Position numbers and translations under genes: made by a program. A stretch of DNA of 64,000 nucleotides, from assembly GCA_012861695.1 (NCBI GenBank), contig JAAOOA010000388.1:248001-312000 (forward strand), written 5' to 3'. Origin of the DNA: Trematomus loennbergii. Taxonomy: Eukaryota > Chordata > Actinopteri > Perciformes > Nototheniidae. The stretch's first letter is position 1. The number at the start of each line of letters is the position of its first letter. Shown in pieces: positions 1-11,168 of this stretch. The notes under the pieces are model-generated. The model saw only the letters and a list, made by a program, of their open reading frames with translations, searched no databases and was not told where the DNA came from.

Positions 1-462
1 ATGATTCAGTGCAGTGTTCTGTGCAGGTTGTTGGTTTGCTTTTTCAACTCAAGGAGCTCAAAGACTGATTGAAAGTTGATTTGATTTGCATAATTTCTGA
101 TTTCTGATTCAATGTGAAGGAAAATTCACCTTTGAGTTGATACAGTATATGTGTGCATATAATGCACCCTTTGGCCTAACCTGGGAGAGCCTTATGTTCA
201 CTGCCAACCTAAGGACCTCCAACATGTTAATCAAGAATTTATTGAAAGTTATTTGACTGATTGTTGTATATCGGCTCAGCCAGGTTATATGGGATGCAGT
301 CTACTTACAGAGGGGTCACTCATTTTGAAATATTACACTTTGTTTTATTTTTCTTTAATTGATCATCTCATGTAGAATGCTATCACGCTATTGGTTGTTT
401 ATAGCATAAAGAACATCTGATTTAATGTGAGGTAGGGAAATAATCATTTGAGGATAAGTATG

Positions 463-920
463 TGTCATCTCTCGCAAATTATGTTAGTTTAGTGTTTTTG
501 TCTTTGTCTTGTGATTTTCACCTTTATTTTTGAATAGTAACATTCCCTCTCGTTTCAGATACTCTGACCTCCCTTCCTGGTGTGTCTCCCACTCCTGTGA
601 TTGTCGACCCCGCCCCTGATTGTTTCCCCATTACCTGGTGTATTTATTGTCCTCGTCTCCCTTTGTCCTGTGCCAGTTCGTTTCGTTCCTTGTGACAAAC
701 AACCAGCATTATCAATCCAGGATTACCCCCAAGCAGAGCTTCGAGCCACGTCTTATTTAAGTATTTTTGTTGTTCATGCTCCTAGTGTTTTTTCCTCTTT
801 AAGAGTGATTTTGTTTTTTGTACCACTATAGTTGAGCTTTGGTTTGAATAAAACCTTTTTTTTGTTAAATCCTGTGTGAGTTGTGCATTTGAGTTCATAC
901 CCGTTTAATCAGTCGTAACA
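463..920 (+). mobile_element. Solo LTR of a retrotransposon (unit A)
   Basis: The element begins TGTCATCTCTC and ends CGTAACA, so it has TG...CA ends. It is flanked by the 5-bp direct repeat GTATG (458-462 and 921-925). AATAAA at 847-852 fits an LTR polyadenylation signal and gives the + orientation. The second spacer block, near 4968, lacks it and runs straight from ataagta to atgtatataaatatg, which is the empty site. No internal gag/pol region is attached. It is therefore a solo LTR, family not assigned (Gypsy-like by size and TSD only). Confidence 0.82.
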
Positions 921-1737
921 GTATGTGTATTTAAATATGTAATTTACAACAGCTGTAAGATGCTTGATAAGCTTGATATGCACCTTGAAAAAGTGCTTGA
1001 ATTTGACTTTGGAAAAGGTGTAAGAACCCTGAATTGAGTTCATGTTTGTTCTAATAAACTGGTTTCAATGGATTAAACCCAAAGTGGCAGAAACAAGAAA
1101 ACGTCTCATATTTTCACACATTTTGTTCATATACTAACATTTATTGGCAAGAACTGACCTTGTCTTGTGAGAACTGAATGTAGAAGTATTTATAAAGTTG
1201 GGTTTTTAAGTTAGCGTCAAATACAGTTTTTAGAATATAACATTAGTTTCAAATTCATTGGAATTATGAGTTTTGTTTACAGCGTTAGCGCCAAATTAAT
1301 GACATTACAAAAACAGCTCCAAACAAGGCTCACTTACCGTTTCACAGAGTTACAAAACCTCATGTTATTGGAAACCACTTAAATTCTAATAAATTAAATA
1401 AATGTCGTACTATTCCGACTCAGTTTTTTTAATGCAGTTATTCAAGTTGAACAATTCTAATGAAAATATGAAAATGAATTAAAACACTTTGTTTTATTTT
1501 TCAAAATGATTATTTTTCAGCACACATGCCCCAAACAGATATTGTGATCCTCCTTGAAAAAGTCTTTAAGCAAAACAACATAGATCTATTGTTGACAACT
1601 GACATGGTGGATATTAAACTCTCCGGGTAGATGACCAGAGTTTTAGCATCGTATTCAAGATTTATTGTGATTTGTACATAGTGTAAATATATCAATGAAA
1701 ACCTTAGGTCACAGGCTCCTTCAACAGTGCAACACAA

Positions 1738-1827
1738 AAAAGAGCTGCTAAGGAAAAGGAAAGACATCTGGAGACTTTGGAGAGACAGCTAACGGACAAA
1801 CTCAAGGAACTGAAAGACCCTCCCTGA
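1738..1827 (+). other. Short open coding-like fragment, Lys/Glu-rich
   Basis: A 29-codon stretch rich in Lys, Glu, Arg and Leu ends at TGA 1825-1827 and would form a charged helix. It appears only in units A and D (near 57919), between the two spacer blocks. It has no start codon and no recognised family. It may be the broken end of a coding exon captured when the spacer was duplicated, or chance. Confidence 0.25.
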
Positions 1828-2020
1828 TAGGCCGTATGCTGTTTAGCCTTACCTTGAATGATTCAGTGCAGTGTTCTGTGCAGGGTTTCAGTTTGCTTTT
1901 TCAACTCAAGGAGCTCAAAGACTGATTGAAAGTTTATTTGATTTGCATAATTTCTGATTGCTGATTCAATATGAAGGAAAATTCACCTTTGAGTTGATAC
2001 AGTATATGTGTGCATATAAT

Positions 2021-2417
2021 CAGGGGTGCACACAACTTTCTCAGTGAGGTACTCAGATGAGTACCTGGAGTCAGTGCTTGGTACTCCAACTTCTGGCGAT
2101 TGTCAACGGGGGGGGGGGTGGTAGTGGAGTACAGAGCTTCGTGACCGCGGAGCGTGTGAACGCTGTGATCAGCTGTTTTAGCGCAGGGCTGCTGTTTATG
2201 TCGGTCTGTACAGCAGCCCTGCGCTAAAACAGCTGATCACAACGTTCACCTGTCTGTGCACACGGAGACCGACTCTGTCGTCCGGTGATCTAACCGCCTT
2301 CTGGAAAAGCTTCACAGGTACGTCGGTACGCAAATGCGCTTTGTGACACAAGTGACGGTATGCATTTCAGATTGTTGCCGCGCATGCGTACCTGCGTACC
2401 AGTTATGTGCACCCCTG
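2021..2417. mobile_element. hAT-type MITE with internal hairpin (unit A)
   Basis: Ends are CAGGGGTGCACA and TGTGCACCCCTG, perfect inverted repeats over 12 bp. An 8-bp target duplication CATATAAT lies on both sides (2013-2020, 2418-2425). Units B and C show the empty site with a single CATATAAT. The middle holds a long hairpin, arms 2156-2195 and 2210-2249, 40 bp with one mismatch. It is 397 bp long with no coding capacity. The 8-bp TSD and CAGGG end are hAT hallmarks. Confidence 0.85.
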
Positions 2418-2534
2418 CATATAATGCACCCTTTTGCCTAACCTGGGAGAGCCTTATGTTCACTGCCAACCTAAGGACCTCCAACATATTAATAAAGAAT
2501 TGATTGAAAGTTATTTGGCTGATTGTTGTAAATA

Positions 2535-3648
2535 GAGTGGCGAAGTCCCTCCCCTTCCGGTTGAGCCCCATGGGACCTTATTTCGGAAAAGTTATGCATT
2601 GAAGTCAATGGAGAGAGAAAGATTATCTTTCGATCCCGTTTGAATTGTGCCACGAATTACACATATGATGTTTGTCAATTTAAAAGTAATTTTGCAAGTC
2701 AAAAAAAATAAAATGTGTCGTAAAACTGTGAAGTAACACATTTGTTTGTGTGAACCGCTCAATGAACTACATCTCTGGTCTCACAGAACAACACACGTCA
2801 CCAAGATGGCCGTCACTACTGTCAACAAACCGATTGGCTACCCTCACACTATCACCACAATGAAACACGTCCTGAAGAATGTCATGCAAAGCTGCCTGCC
2901 TGCCTTCGATTCTCTCTGAACTGCCCGGTCGTTTTAATGTTTAATGTCAACCATTTGTGCAGATAGCATGAAGTAGAGAAGATTGCCGATGCTAACGTTA
3001 GCGTTAGCATTTCTCCCCCGGGCTTAAATGGTGTATTATAGAATGATCACACTGGTGACAGTACTCTTCAAAGGGTTCACGAAATATGACTACTACTCTT
3101 ACTGTTTAACATTGTGGGTTACTTAATGTTACTTCATGTTAAGGCTAATAAAAATGACAAGGCTGTAATGCTAACTAACGTGCTAGCTACTAGCTAGCTT
3201 GATCCAGAGTACTCCTGGTCCTTTCATCAGACGGGAAGCAAAATAACGAGCAACGTGGTACTAAGCACACAGGCATCTTGTGAAAGTTATCTTATCTTAG
3301 CCAGCGCCATATAGATAGATTCTATCTATATGGCGCTGATCGTATATATACGGTATTATACGTGTATCGTAGTGTCTCAATTGTGACATCACTTACGCGA
3401 CTCTGGGATTTGTAGTCTTTCTAGTTTCGTATTTTTCAAAGTCTTATATTTCAACAGTTTTAAGACAAACTGTGACTTTTTTGACATGGAAATGATTTTT
3501 TAAGATTGACAAACATCATATGTGTAATTCATGGCACAATTCAAACGGGATCGAAAGATAAGTTTTCTCTCCCCATTGACTTCAATGCATAATTTTTCCG
3601 AAATAAGGTCCCATACCCCGGAAGTAAGTGGGAGGGACTTCGCCACTC
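2535..3648. mobile_element. Long-TIR foldback element, copy 1 (unit A)
   Basis: The element starts GAGTGGCGAAGTCCC and ends with its complement. The terminal inverted repeats run roughly 150 bp, so each end is nearly the mirror of the other. A second small inverted repeat (3302-3319 with 3321-3338) sits near the centre. It is about 1.1 kb long without a believable ORF. The open frames over its right TIR are the same meaningless peptide in each copy. The family is not recognised; it is non-autonomous. Confidence 0.75.
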
Positions 3649-3669
3649 TATTGGCTCAGCCAGGTTATA

Positions 3670-4787
3670 GAGTGGCGAAGTCCCTCCCCTTCCGGTGGAC
3701 CTCCATGGGACCTTATTTCGGAAAAATTATGTATTGAAGTCAATGGAGAGAGAAAGATTATCTTTCGATCCCGTTTGAATTGTGCACGAATTACACATAT
3801 GATGTTTGTCAATTTAAAAGATAATTTTGCAAGTCAAAAAAAAGAAAAAATGTGTGGTAAAACTGTGAAGTAACACATTTGTTTGTGAAACGCTCAATGA
3901 ACTACATCTCTGGTCTCACAGAACAACACACGTCACCAAGATGGCTACTACTGTCTTGTCAACAAAACGATTGACTACCCTCACTATCACCACAATGAAA
4001 CACGTCCTGAAGAATGTCATACAAAGCTGCCTGCCTGCCTTCCTTTGATTCTCTCTGAACTGCCTGGTCGTTTTAATGTTTAATGTCAACCATTTGTGCA
4101 GATAGCATGAAGTAGAAAATCGCTAGCGTTAGCGTTAGCATTTCTCCCCCGGGCTTAAATTGTGTATTATAGAATGACCACACCGGTGACAGTACTCTTC
4201 AAAGGCTTCACAAAATATGACTACTACTCTTACTGTTTAACATTTTGGGTTACTTAATGTTACTTCATGTTAAGGCTAATAAAAATGACAAGGCTGTAAT
4301 GCTAACTAACGTGCTAGCTACTAGCTAGCTTGATCAAGCCACTCCTGGTCCTTTCATCAGACGGGAAGCAAAAGAACGAGCAAGACCATTGCTGGTATGA
4401 ACAACCTGGTACTAAGCACACAGGCATCTTGTTAAAGTTATCTTATCTTAGCCAGCGCCATATAGATAGATTATATCTATATGGCGCTGATCTTAGCTTT
4501 CTCTTAGTGGAGGAAAACAATTGTGACATCACTTACGCGACTCTGGGATTTGTAGTCTTTCTAGTTGCGTATTTTTCATAGTCTTATATTTCAACAGTTT
4601 TACGACAAACTGTGACTTTTTTGACATGGAAATGATTTTTTAAGATTGACAAACATCATATGTGTAATTCATGGCACAATTCAAACGGGATCGAAAGATA
4701 AGTTTTCTCTCTCCATTGACTTCAATGCATAATTTTTCCGAAATAAGGTCCCATGGACCGGAAGTAGATGGGCGTGACTCGCCACTC
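3670..4787. mobile_element. Long-TIR foldback element, copy 2 (unit A)
   Basis: Close relative of the element just upstream, separated by only the 17-bp host stretch ttggctcagccaggtta. The insertion point can be read exactly: unit B at about 20374 has aggttatatggg with nothing inserted. The filled site is consistent with ends GAGTGG...CCACTC and a 4-bp TATA duplication. The central hairpin is at about 4453-4490. Confidence 0.78.
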
Positions 4788-5837
4788 TATATGGGATGCA
4801 GTCTACTTACAGATGGGCCACTCATTTTGAAATATTACACTTTGTTTTATTTTTCTTTAATTTTTCATCCTCATGTAGAATGCTATCACGAAACACACAT
4901 CTGGTTGTTTATACTTTATAGCATAAAGAACATCTGATTTAATGTGAGGTAGGGAAATAATCATTTGAGTATAAGTAATGTATATAAATATGTAATTTAC
5001 AACGGCTGTAAGATGCTTGAAAAGCTTGAAATGCACCTTGAAAAAGTGCTTGAATTTGACTTTGGAAAAGGTGTAAGAACCCTGAATTGAGTTCATGTTT
5101 GTTCTAATAAACTGGTTTCAATGGATTAAACCCAAATTGGCAGAAACAAGAAAACGTCTCATATTTTCACATATTTTGTTCATATACTAACATTTATTGG
5201 CAAGAACTGACCTTGTCTTGTGAGAACTGAATGTAGAAGTATTTATAAAGTTGGGTTTTTAAGTTAGGTCAAATACAGTTTTTAGAATATAACATTCAGT
5301 TTCAAATTCATTGGAATTATGGGTTTTGTTTACAGCGTTAGCGCCAATTAATGACATTACAAAAACAGCTCCAAACAAGGCTCACTTACCGTTTCACAGA
5401 GTTACAGAACCTCAGGTTATTGGAAACCACTTCAATTCTAATAAATTAAATAAATGTCGTACTATTCCGACTCAGTTTTTTTAATGCAGTTATTCAAGTT
5501 GAACAATTCTAATGAAAATATGAAAATGAATTAAAACACTTTGTTTTATTTTTCAAAATGATTATTTTTCAGCACACATGCCCCAAACAGATATTGTGAT
5601 CCTCCTTGAAAAAGTCTTTGAGCAAAACAACATATATCTATTGTTGACAACTGACATGGTGGATATTAAACTCTCCGGGTAGATGACCAGAGTTTTAGCA
5701 TCGTATTCAAGATTTACTAGGCTACTACTGAATGAAAGTGAGCCCTTTTAAAGAGTTCCTATGATAAACAAGCATACTAGAAGCAAGCTACATCACAAAG
5801 TGTTATTTATGTATTTATATATGGGCTATTTTAATCA

Positions 5838-6010
<173 letters not shown>

Positions 6011-6297
6011 CTGAATGGAAGTCAATGAGGCATTTTTGAGAGAAATTAAATAATTCAAATAATGAAACAGGCATTTAAAGGGTTACAATCCTGAAAATGA
6101 TTGAATGTTTGGTAGTTTTGAGTTAGAAGTTGTTTAAGTGATTCATGAAAAAAAAAAGTAGAAAGAAATATTGATGTATGATGATTTAATAGCAGTTGTT
6201 TGGGGCGTGTACATTTTTGCCACGAAGGTGTCGAAAGGTTGAAAATTTGAGGAGGGCACAAGAACTAATGATGTTTAAATATGTGTTGTTTCCACAG

Positions 6298-6400
6298 ACA
6301 GAGAGCAGAGTCTACGGTCTCCATGTGGTCTCTGAAGATTGACCGGTCTAAAGAGTGGACTCCATACTTCAGTAATGAACCTGGACCCTCAGACACACAA
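6298..6400 (+). CDS. NLR gene A: small N-terminal exon (SDRS-type motif)
   Basis: Acceptor tgtttccacag ends at 6297 and donor GTAAGAG follows at 6401. In the frame that fits the other copies it encodes STVSMWSLKIDRSKEW, then SNEPGPSDTQ. This resembles the short acidic/Ser-rich N-terminal repeat of fish NLRC3-like receptors (known family feature; the match is by eye). Compared with B, C and D the end reads acacaca-a rather than acaca-aa, a +1 change that shifts the splice phase to 0. The in-frame ATG at codon 9 is the earliest start visible in this copy, because the start exon seen in B and C is missing. Confidence 0.65.
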
Positions 6401-6745
6401 GTAAGAGTTTCTACTGTAAACTGACCTGAAGAGGATTCAGTTTTTATGTAATCTAATATATTAAACTGTTCTTTAATGATATCATGTGAGCAGTTTGTAA
6501 AGGACAAACGCAGCAGAGTAAGCTAACATTATCTAAGGATATTTCAATATGCAATTATATTATCATTGTATCTGTGTATAAAATGGTTTTAAATTGCAAA
6601 CATTTTGATACATTCTGATTCAAAAACTATATATATTGTCCAAAACATTATTTAACTACTTGGGCATATCTATGATATGTCTTTTTAAGATGTTTATTAA
6701 TAATAACCTGGTGAGCTGGTTGTGTTTAGCATTAGCAGATAAAAC

Positions 6746-6935
6746 GCCGGGTTACGTATTGTAACCCTTGTTTATAAACACAGGCGGAGCCCTCTACTGG
6801 ACTCTATGGGTACTACCTTATCCCACGTGCATTCTCCCACTGAGACTTCTATAGACGTAGCCGGCCCAGGGCGGGCCTACCTGAATGCGCGCGCATCACA
6901 CCGTATAAAAGGAGGCCTCGCCTCCTGACTGCCAT
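6746..6935. repeat. Left inverted terminal repeat of DIRS element
   Basis: Near-complementary to 12196-12376 over about 180 bp. Shared landmarks include the ggcggagccctctactgg block, the gacttctatagacgtagcc block and the tataaaaggaggcctcgcc block. As the coding strand is minus, this is the 3' end of the element. Confidence 0.9.
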
Positions 6936-6979
6936 CCTATACCTCTCTTCAGCGAGCGGAACAGGACAGACAGTGCCCT

Positions 6980-7081
6980 GAGTAGAGGGCTCCGCCTGTG
7001 TTTATATAACTAGGGTTACAATACGTAACCCGGCGTTATATCTCTCACAGGCTCCGCCCTCTACTGGACTCTATGGGTACA
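6980..7081. repeat. Internal complementary region of DIRS element
   Basis: The stretch 7013-7034 is the exact reverse complement of the left end (6746-6767). From 7035 on it is the reverse complement of the right end (12331-12376). The two halves meet at 7034/7035, so this region spells the junction of the two element ends joined head to tail. In DIRS-1-type elements such a region templates completion of a circular DNA intermediate (established model). It lies at the 3' side of the coding strand, as expected. Confidence 0.92.
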
Positions 7082-7531
7082 GTGGGTGGAGCCCTGATGT
7101 ATACGCGCACTGTCGTCCAACACCAATCCACCCTACTGCCCCTGACCGGCTTTTCTGGTCAGCAGCTGCTGCCCCCCCCCTCTCCTTTAACCCGGTTGTG
7201 ACCGAGGAGAAATCTGGGCTGTGGCTGACAGAGCACACCCTGCTGCGCTTGCCTCGCAGAAAGTGTGCTCAACAAACAGTGCCGGGGGACCCTCCCCCCC
7301 CCGCCCTAGACGGATGGGGAGAGCCCCCTCGGCCCCGTATGGGCTTACTACGCACCTGCCTTCCTGAATCCCTAAGGATAACAGGGAGAGCGCCAGCGCC
7401 CATGCCTCACACTCAAGCACTGACCCCCTGCAGAGTGTGAGAGGACTAAAAATGTGGGGGCTATCCTCCCCCTGCCTCTCGGCAGGAGGGGGGCAGCCCC
7501 TCCGCCCGTAACGGGCCAGCGCGCCTCTTGC

Positions 7532-8667
7532 CTATCCCGGGACCCTCAGAGGGCCCAGGAAAGGTGAAGGCGCATCACGTCCGGAGAGGGGGTCAGATGC
7601 CAACTGACCCACAACCCCCCCCTCCCCTACAAATCTGTGTTGCCCAGCAAACACAGACGAGGAGAAAGAGCCAGACATGTCCAAGAGATAAAACCTTATA
7701 AAGGGGCCTGGCGTCGACCAAGACGCCGCTGTGTATATATCCTCCACACAATAAGGCTGTTGACACAGCTACAGCCCGTGTGGAGTGCGCACAAATCCCC
7801 ATGGGGCAGGCTCTCCCTGCCTGTCTGTAGGCATGTGCAATGCACTCGCAGAGCCAGCCTGCCAGGCGTTTCTTGGACAGAGCTTTCCCGATCACCCCGC
7901 CCCCGAAGCACACGAACAGCTGTTCGGTGCGTCTAAGGGCAGCCGTGCGCTCCACATAACATGCTAGCGCACGCACCGGGCAGAGGAGGTGCAGTTTAGC
8001 CTCCCTGGCCCCCCATGGGGGGGGAGACTAAAAAAAACCCTAACTGAATAGCCCTCGACCTGAACGCACTCCTTAGGTCTTTAGACACAAAGGAGGGGTT
8101 CGGTCTAAGTGTCGCGCCGCTCCGGCCACCCCGAACTAGTAAACAGCTCGGGTGCACCGACAGAGCAGTTAACTCGGACACTCTTTTGGCTGACGTTAAG
8201 GCAAGAAGCAAAGCTGTTTTCCACGACAATGCTTTCAGAGAGGAGAGCTCCAGAGGCTCAATGGTCCCGTGGCCAGAGCCTCGAGCACTAGGGGCAGGTC
8301 CCACTGCGGGGTGGAGAAGTGCACTACAGGGCGCAGTCTCCTAACCCCCTGTAAAAACCGCGACATCAGTGGTTGATTAAAGGCTGACCTGCCACCAAAA
8401 ACCCTCACGACAGGACGAGATGGCTGCTGCATACACTTTCACTGTGGAACGCGCCAGCCCTCTGTCCACCAGTAACTGTAAGAAGGATAAAATAGAGCCC
8501 AACTCAAAAGATAGGGGCTCTATTCCCCGCTCCTCACACCAATGCTGGAATCTCAGCCACTTTGGCCTGTAACAGGCTGTGGTGGATTCTGCTCTAGCTG
8601 CCTGGATAGACTGAATAACACTGTCAGACAATCCACCCTGTCTCAGCCTGTCCCTCTCAGGAGCCAA
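7532..8667 (-). pseudogene. DIRS tyrosine recombinase, frame-broken
   Basis: Four overlapping minus-strand frames read in order as one tyrosine recombinase. The N-terminal SAM-like region (8377-8667) includes the motif STTACYRPKWLRFQHWC. A linker with FLQGVRRLRP sits at 8235-8432. The catalytic fold with the first Arg is at 7996-8304 (LTSAKRVSEL, Arg at about 8182-8184). The HxxR box AHSTRAV is in 7593-7976. The nucleophile Tyr, in FIRFYLLD, is at about 7688-7690. All catalytic residues I can place are present, but at least three frameshifts separate them. In the family this enzyme inserts the circular cDNA without an endonuclease step. Confidence 0.85.
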
Positions 8668-8754
8668 GCCTGAAGACGACGGCCCAGAGTGGGTAACGCC
8701 CCGATTGCACCTGCCCCTGGGGGATCGCCCAGGGCTGGCCCACCTTCATCTGTG

Positions 8755-9024
8755 TCATTTCTGAGTACCACGGAGCCCCAAGCGGACTCCGCCCTGCCTG
8801 TTGATATAAGCCACTGTGGTGCTGTTGTCGCACCTGACCATTACATGTCTCCCCTGAATTAGGGGCATGAAATGCCGGAGGACTAACACTACTGCCCGTA
8901 GCTCTAGGAGGTTGCTGTATCGAAACTCTGTCAGAGCCCAGCGCCCACCTATAGCCCTCTTCAGGCAGGTCCCTCCCCATCCTGTTCCGGACGCGTCCGT
9001 GAACACTGTGATGTAGGAGGTCAC
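8755..9024 (-). pseudogene. DIRS RNase H domain, partial
   Basis: Contains FTDASGTGWGG, then SNLLELRAVVLVLRHF and VRCDNSTTVAYINRQGG. These are the acidic Asp-Glu-Asp positions and fold of an RNase H that degrades the RNA strand during reverse transcription. It abuts the reverse transcriptase frame with a 4-nt overlap. The linker between them reads best in a third frame (8657-9172 minus), so the join is probably the result of frameshifts rather than a designed overlap. The C-terminus runs into another frame. Confidence 0.82.
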
Positions 9025-10034
9025 CCGTTCCAGTGGAGACCCCCTCCGGAGGTGGTCCGGAGACCCCCAAAACCGGAGGTTGCCCCCACTGAGGGGGGGG
9101 AGGAATGGTCACCAGCCGTCGTTTGTGCCTCCAAACGCAGGCTGGGGAACCACCTCTGCAGGCGGCGCACATGTAGTAACCCCAGCGGGACCACCATGTG
9201 AGCAGCCGCCATGAGACCCCGAGTTTGCATGACAGTTAAAGCTGTCACTGTCGCCCCCTGTTGCAGCCTGTGCACCGCCCTGAGAAGGGATGCACGTCTG
9301 CTCTCTGACAGGGTGGCACGCAGCGCGTCTGCATCGAGCACCACACCCAAATTCAACGCCTGTTGGCGAGGTATGGGGGTGCTCTTTTTCCAATTGATCG
9401 CAAAACCTAATTTGGTTAGGTGTGTGATCAACTGTGCTGTGCAAAACATTGCCTGTTCCCGGGACCCAGCCATGACTATGAGGTCGTCTATGTAAAAGAA
9501 AACTCTCATGCCGTGTGCGCGCAGCGGTTGAGGCGCTGTGGCCACACATTTGCTGAATGTGCGTGGGGATAGGGAATAACCGAACGGCAGCCTGTTGTAC
9601 TCGTAGGCTGTTCCCTGGAAGGCAAAACGCAGATACTTTCTGTGCTCTGGAACACTTTCCACATGAAAGTATGCGTCTTTCAGGTCGATGGTGGTGAACC
9701 AATCACCTGGCTGCACAAGCCCTAGTAACTGTTTCACAGTTAACATGCGGAATTTCCTGCTGGAAATATGACGATTCAGGTCCCGTGAGAGATCTAGAAT
9801 AGGTCTGAATTCCCCTGTTTTCTTGAGAACCAGGAAATACATGGAATAAAGACCCTTCTCTCTGTGCTGAGGCTGCACAACAGACACAGCCTGTTTCTGC
9901 ACCAGAGCCTGAATCTCTGCTGAGAGGAAACCCATCTCCTCCTGGGAAGACAGATTTACCTCTCGCAAGCCCATAAAAGGAGGTGGGATGCTGCAAAACT
10001 GGAGTAAATAGCCTCGTTTCAGCGTCCTGTCCAT
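9021..10034 (-). CDS. DIRS reverse transcriptase
   Basis: A 337-residue open frame from the first Met. The same frame stays open upstream and contains WKLSCVLTKW before that Met, so the true protein is longer. Motifs: GYLLQF with PPPF (about 9-20), RPILDLS (about 77-83), motif A FTTIDLKDAYFHV with Asp117, RLPFGYSLSPRTF (148-160), and motif C FFYIDDLIV with Asp183-Asp184. The catalytic aspartates are therefore intact. The downstream end goes out of frame before RNase H. This is the best-preserved domain of the element. In this family it copies the element RNA and is expressed from the same strand as Gag. Confidence 0.9.
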   Translation of the reverse strand: MDRTLKRGYLLQFCSIPPPFMGLREVNLSSQEEMGFLSAEIQALVQKQAVSVVQPQHREKGLYSMYFLVLKKTGEFRPILDLSRDLNRHISSRKFRMLTVKQLLGLVQPGDWFTTIDLKDAYFHVESVPEHRKYLRFAFQGTAYEYNRLPFGYSLSPRTFSKCVATAPQPLRAHGMRVFFYIDDLIVMAGSREQAMFCTAQLITHLTKLGFAINWKKSTPIPRQQALNLGVVLDADALRATLSESRRASLLRAVHRLQQGATVTALTVMQTRGLMAAAHMVVPLGLLHVRRLQRWFPSLRLEAQTTAGDHSSPPSVGATSGFGGLRTTSGGGLHWNG

Positions 10035-10199
10035 CCACTTTGTCAGTACACAGCTGAGTTTCCATTCCCCATAACATTGTGTTAATGGGCAAGCCCTCAG
10101 CTGTGGGGCCGCAGCTATAAAGCTGTGATACTCTCTGATGACGCGCTCCGCCGCAAAACTCCCCGTAAAGGGGAGATTCGCCCGTGGGGGGTCGAAGCA

Positions 10200-10850
10200 G
10201 AAAGGGCCGATTATTTATTGAGGACCCTGAACGCACCGCCGCACGCTCACGTGTGAGCGCACGCTCCCTCGTAATGCTATTTTCCTCACTATGGAAAACA
10301 GTATTAACCGGAGCTTTTACAGGCGTAGTATGTTTTACTAAGGCCCCTGAACGCACAGCCACGCGCCTCCTTACAAGTGCGGGCGTTGCTATAATGCAGT
10401 TTCCACTCAGAGAAAAAAACGGCAGATTTTCCACTGAGGTACCTGAACGCACCACGGCACGCTCCCGTGAGAGTGCGTGCTCCGCCATAATGCTGCTTCC
10501 TCTTAGAGAGAAAGAGGCATTAATCGGAGCTTCTTCTGTCCATGAACGCACCGTGGCCCGCTCTCGAGGGGGGGCCGTCATAATGCTATTTCCCTCACTA
10601 TGGAAAACAGCATTTAACCGGAGTTCTTACAGGCGTAGTGTGTTTTACTAAGGCCCCTGAACGCACCGCCACGCGCCTCTTTACAAGTGCGGGCGTTGCT
10701 ATAATGCAGCCCCTATCACTATAGTAAGCAGCATTATTTGGAGTCTTAGCTTCAGGCATAGAATGTTTTCTAACAGAAAAACGTCGGCCATAATGTCCCT
10801 GTACCCGCACCGCACTATAACAGTGCTGCCTGCGGTTTATCACTCTCACC
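10200..10850. repeat. Imperfect tandem repeat inside DIRS element
   Basis: The phrase tgaacgcac recurs at about 10226, 10347, 10442, 10542 and 10658, a spacing of 95-121 bp, each time followed by a GC-rich and then an ataatgc stretch. On top of that, a block starting near 10271 recurs near 10578, about 307 bp on (taatgctat...tcactatggaaaaca). On the minus strand the frame 9703-10581 stays open through most copies and gives a recurring RERAAVRSG-like peptide. Confidence 0.75.
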
Positions 10851-11168
10851 TGCGCACTCCCACTAGCCTCCTCCCTAACGGGAGCTATAGCTGGGGCGGC
10901 GAATGGGGAACTTGTACAGTCATCAACATGTGCAAGTGTATTGTGGAAACAAAGGACACTCAGACTTGAATACAGATCAACACCATCTTTATTTTAAAAG
11001 TTTTGACAGAGATCTGGGCATTAAATAGGCAGTCAACTCCGCGAAGATGGAGTTCCCCACCCGGGTGCTCTGCTGTTGCGGAGCCTGCCTCGGTTGGGCA
11101 GCCCCTCCCCGTGATTGCCGGTATGCCGGTGCCACGGGGTGGGCCGTAGAGGCCGCTTCACTGTCGTA

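Larger units (their letters stand above)
1..1858. repeat. Spacer block of unit A (first copy), with solo LTR
   Basis: Non-coding spacer that recurs at 20123, 39409 and 56215 with only small differences. It starts with a stretch (gattcagtgcagtgttctg) that returns at 1859, so the spacer is itself doubled in units A and D. Apart from the LTR at 463-920 and a short open fragment near 1738, I see only AT-rich sequence that matches the other spacers base for base over long runs. Confidence 0.85.
1859..5760. repeat. Second spacer block of unit A, loaded with MITEs
   Basis: This repeats the start of the window (gattcagtgcagtgttctg again) and continues with the same spacer sequence. It lacks the solo LTR and has gained a hAT MITE (2021-2417) and two foldback elements (2535-3648, 3670-4787). 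Near 5716 about 250 bp present in unit D is missing here, leaving a join at gattta/ctaggc. Nothing coding is seen. Confidence 0.8.

Noticed and set aside
601..831. 76-codon frame identical at four places (601, 20694, 39982, 56766)
   Set aside because: It lies wholly inside the solo LTR. Its conservation is that of the repeat, and it has no domain or splice context.
3531..3873. Small frames repeated at 4671, 59710 and 60847
   Set aside because: They translate the terminal inverted repeats of the foldback elements.
7187..7440. Overlapping frames on both strands at the start of the DIRS element
   Set aside because: GC-rich, stop-poor non-coding end of the element next to the internal complementary region; no family match.
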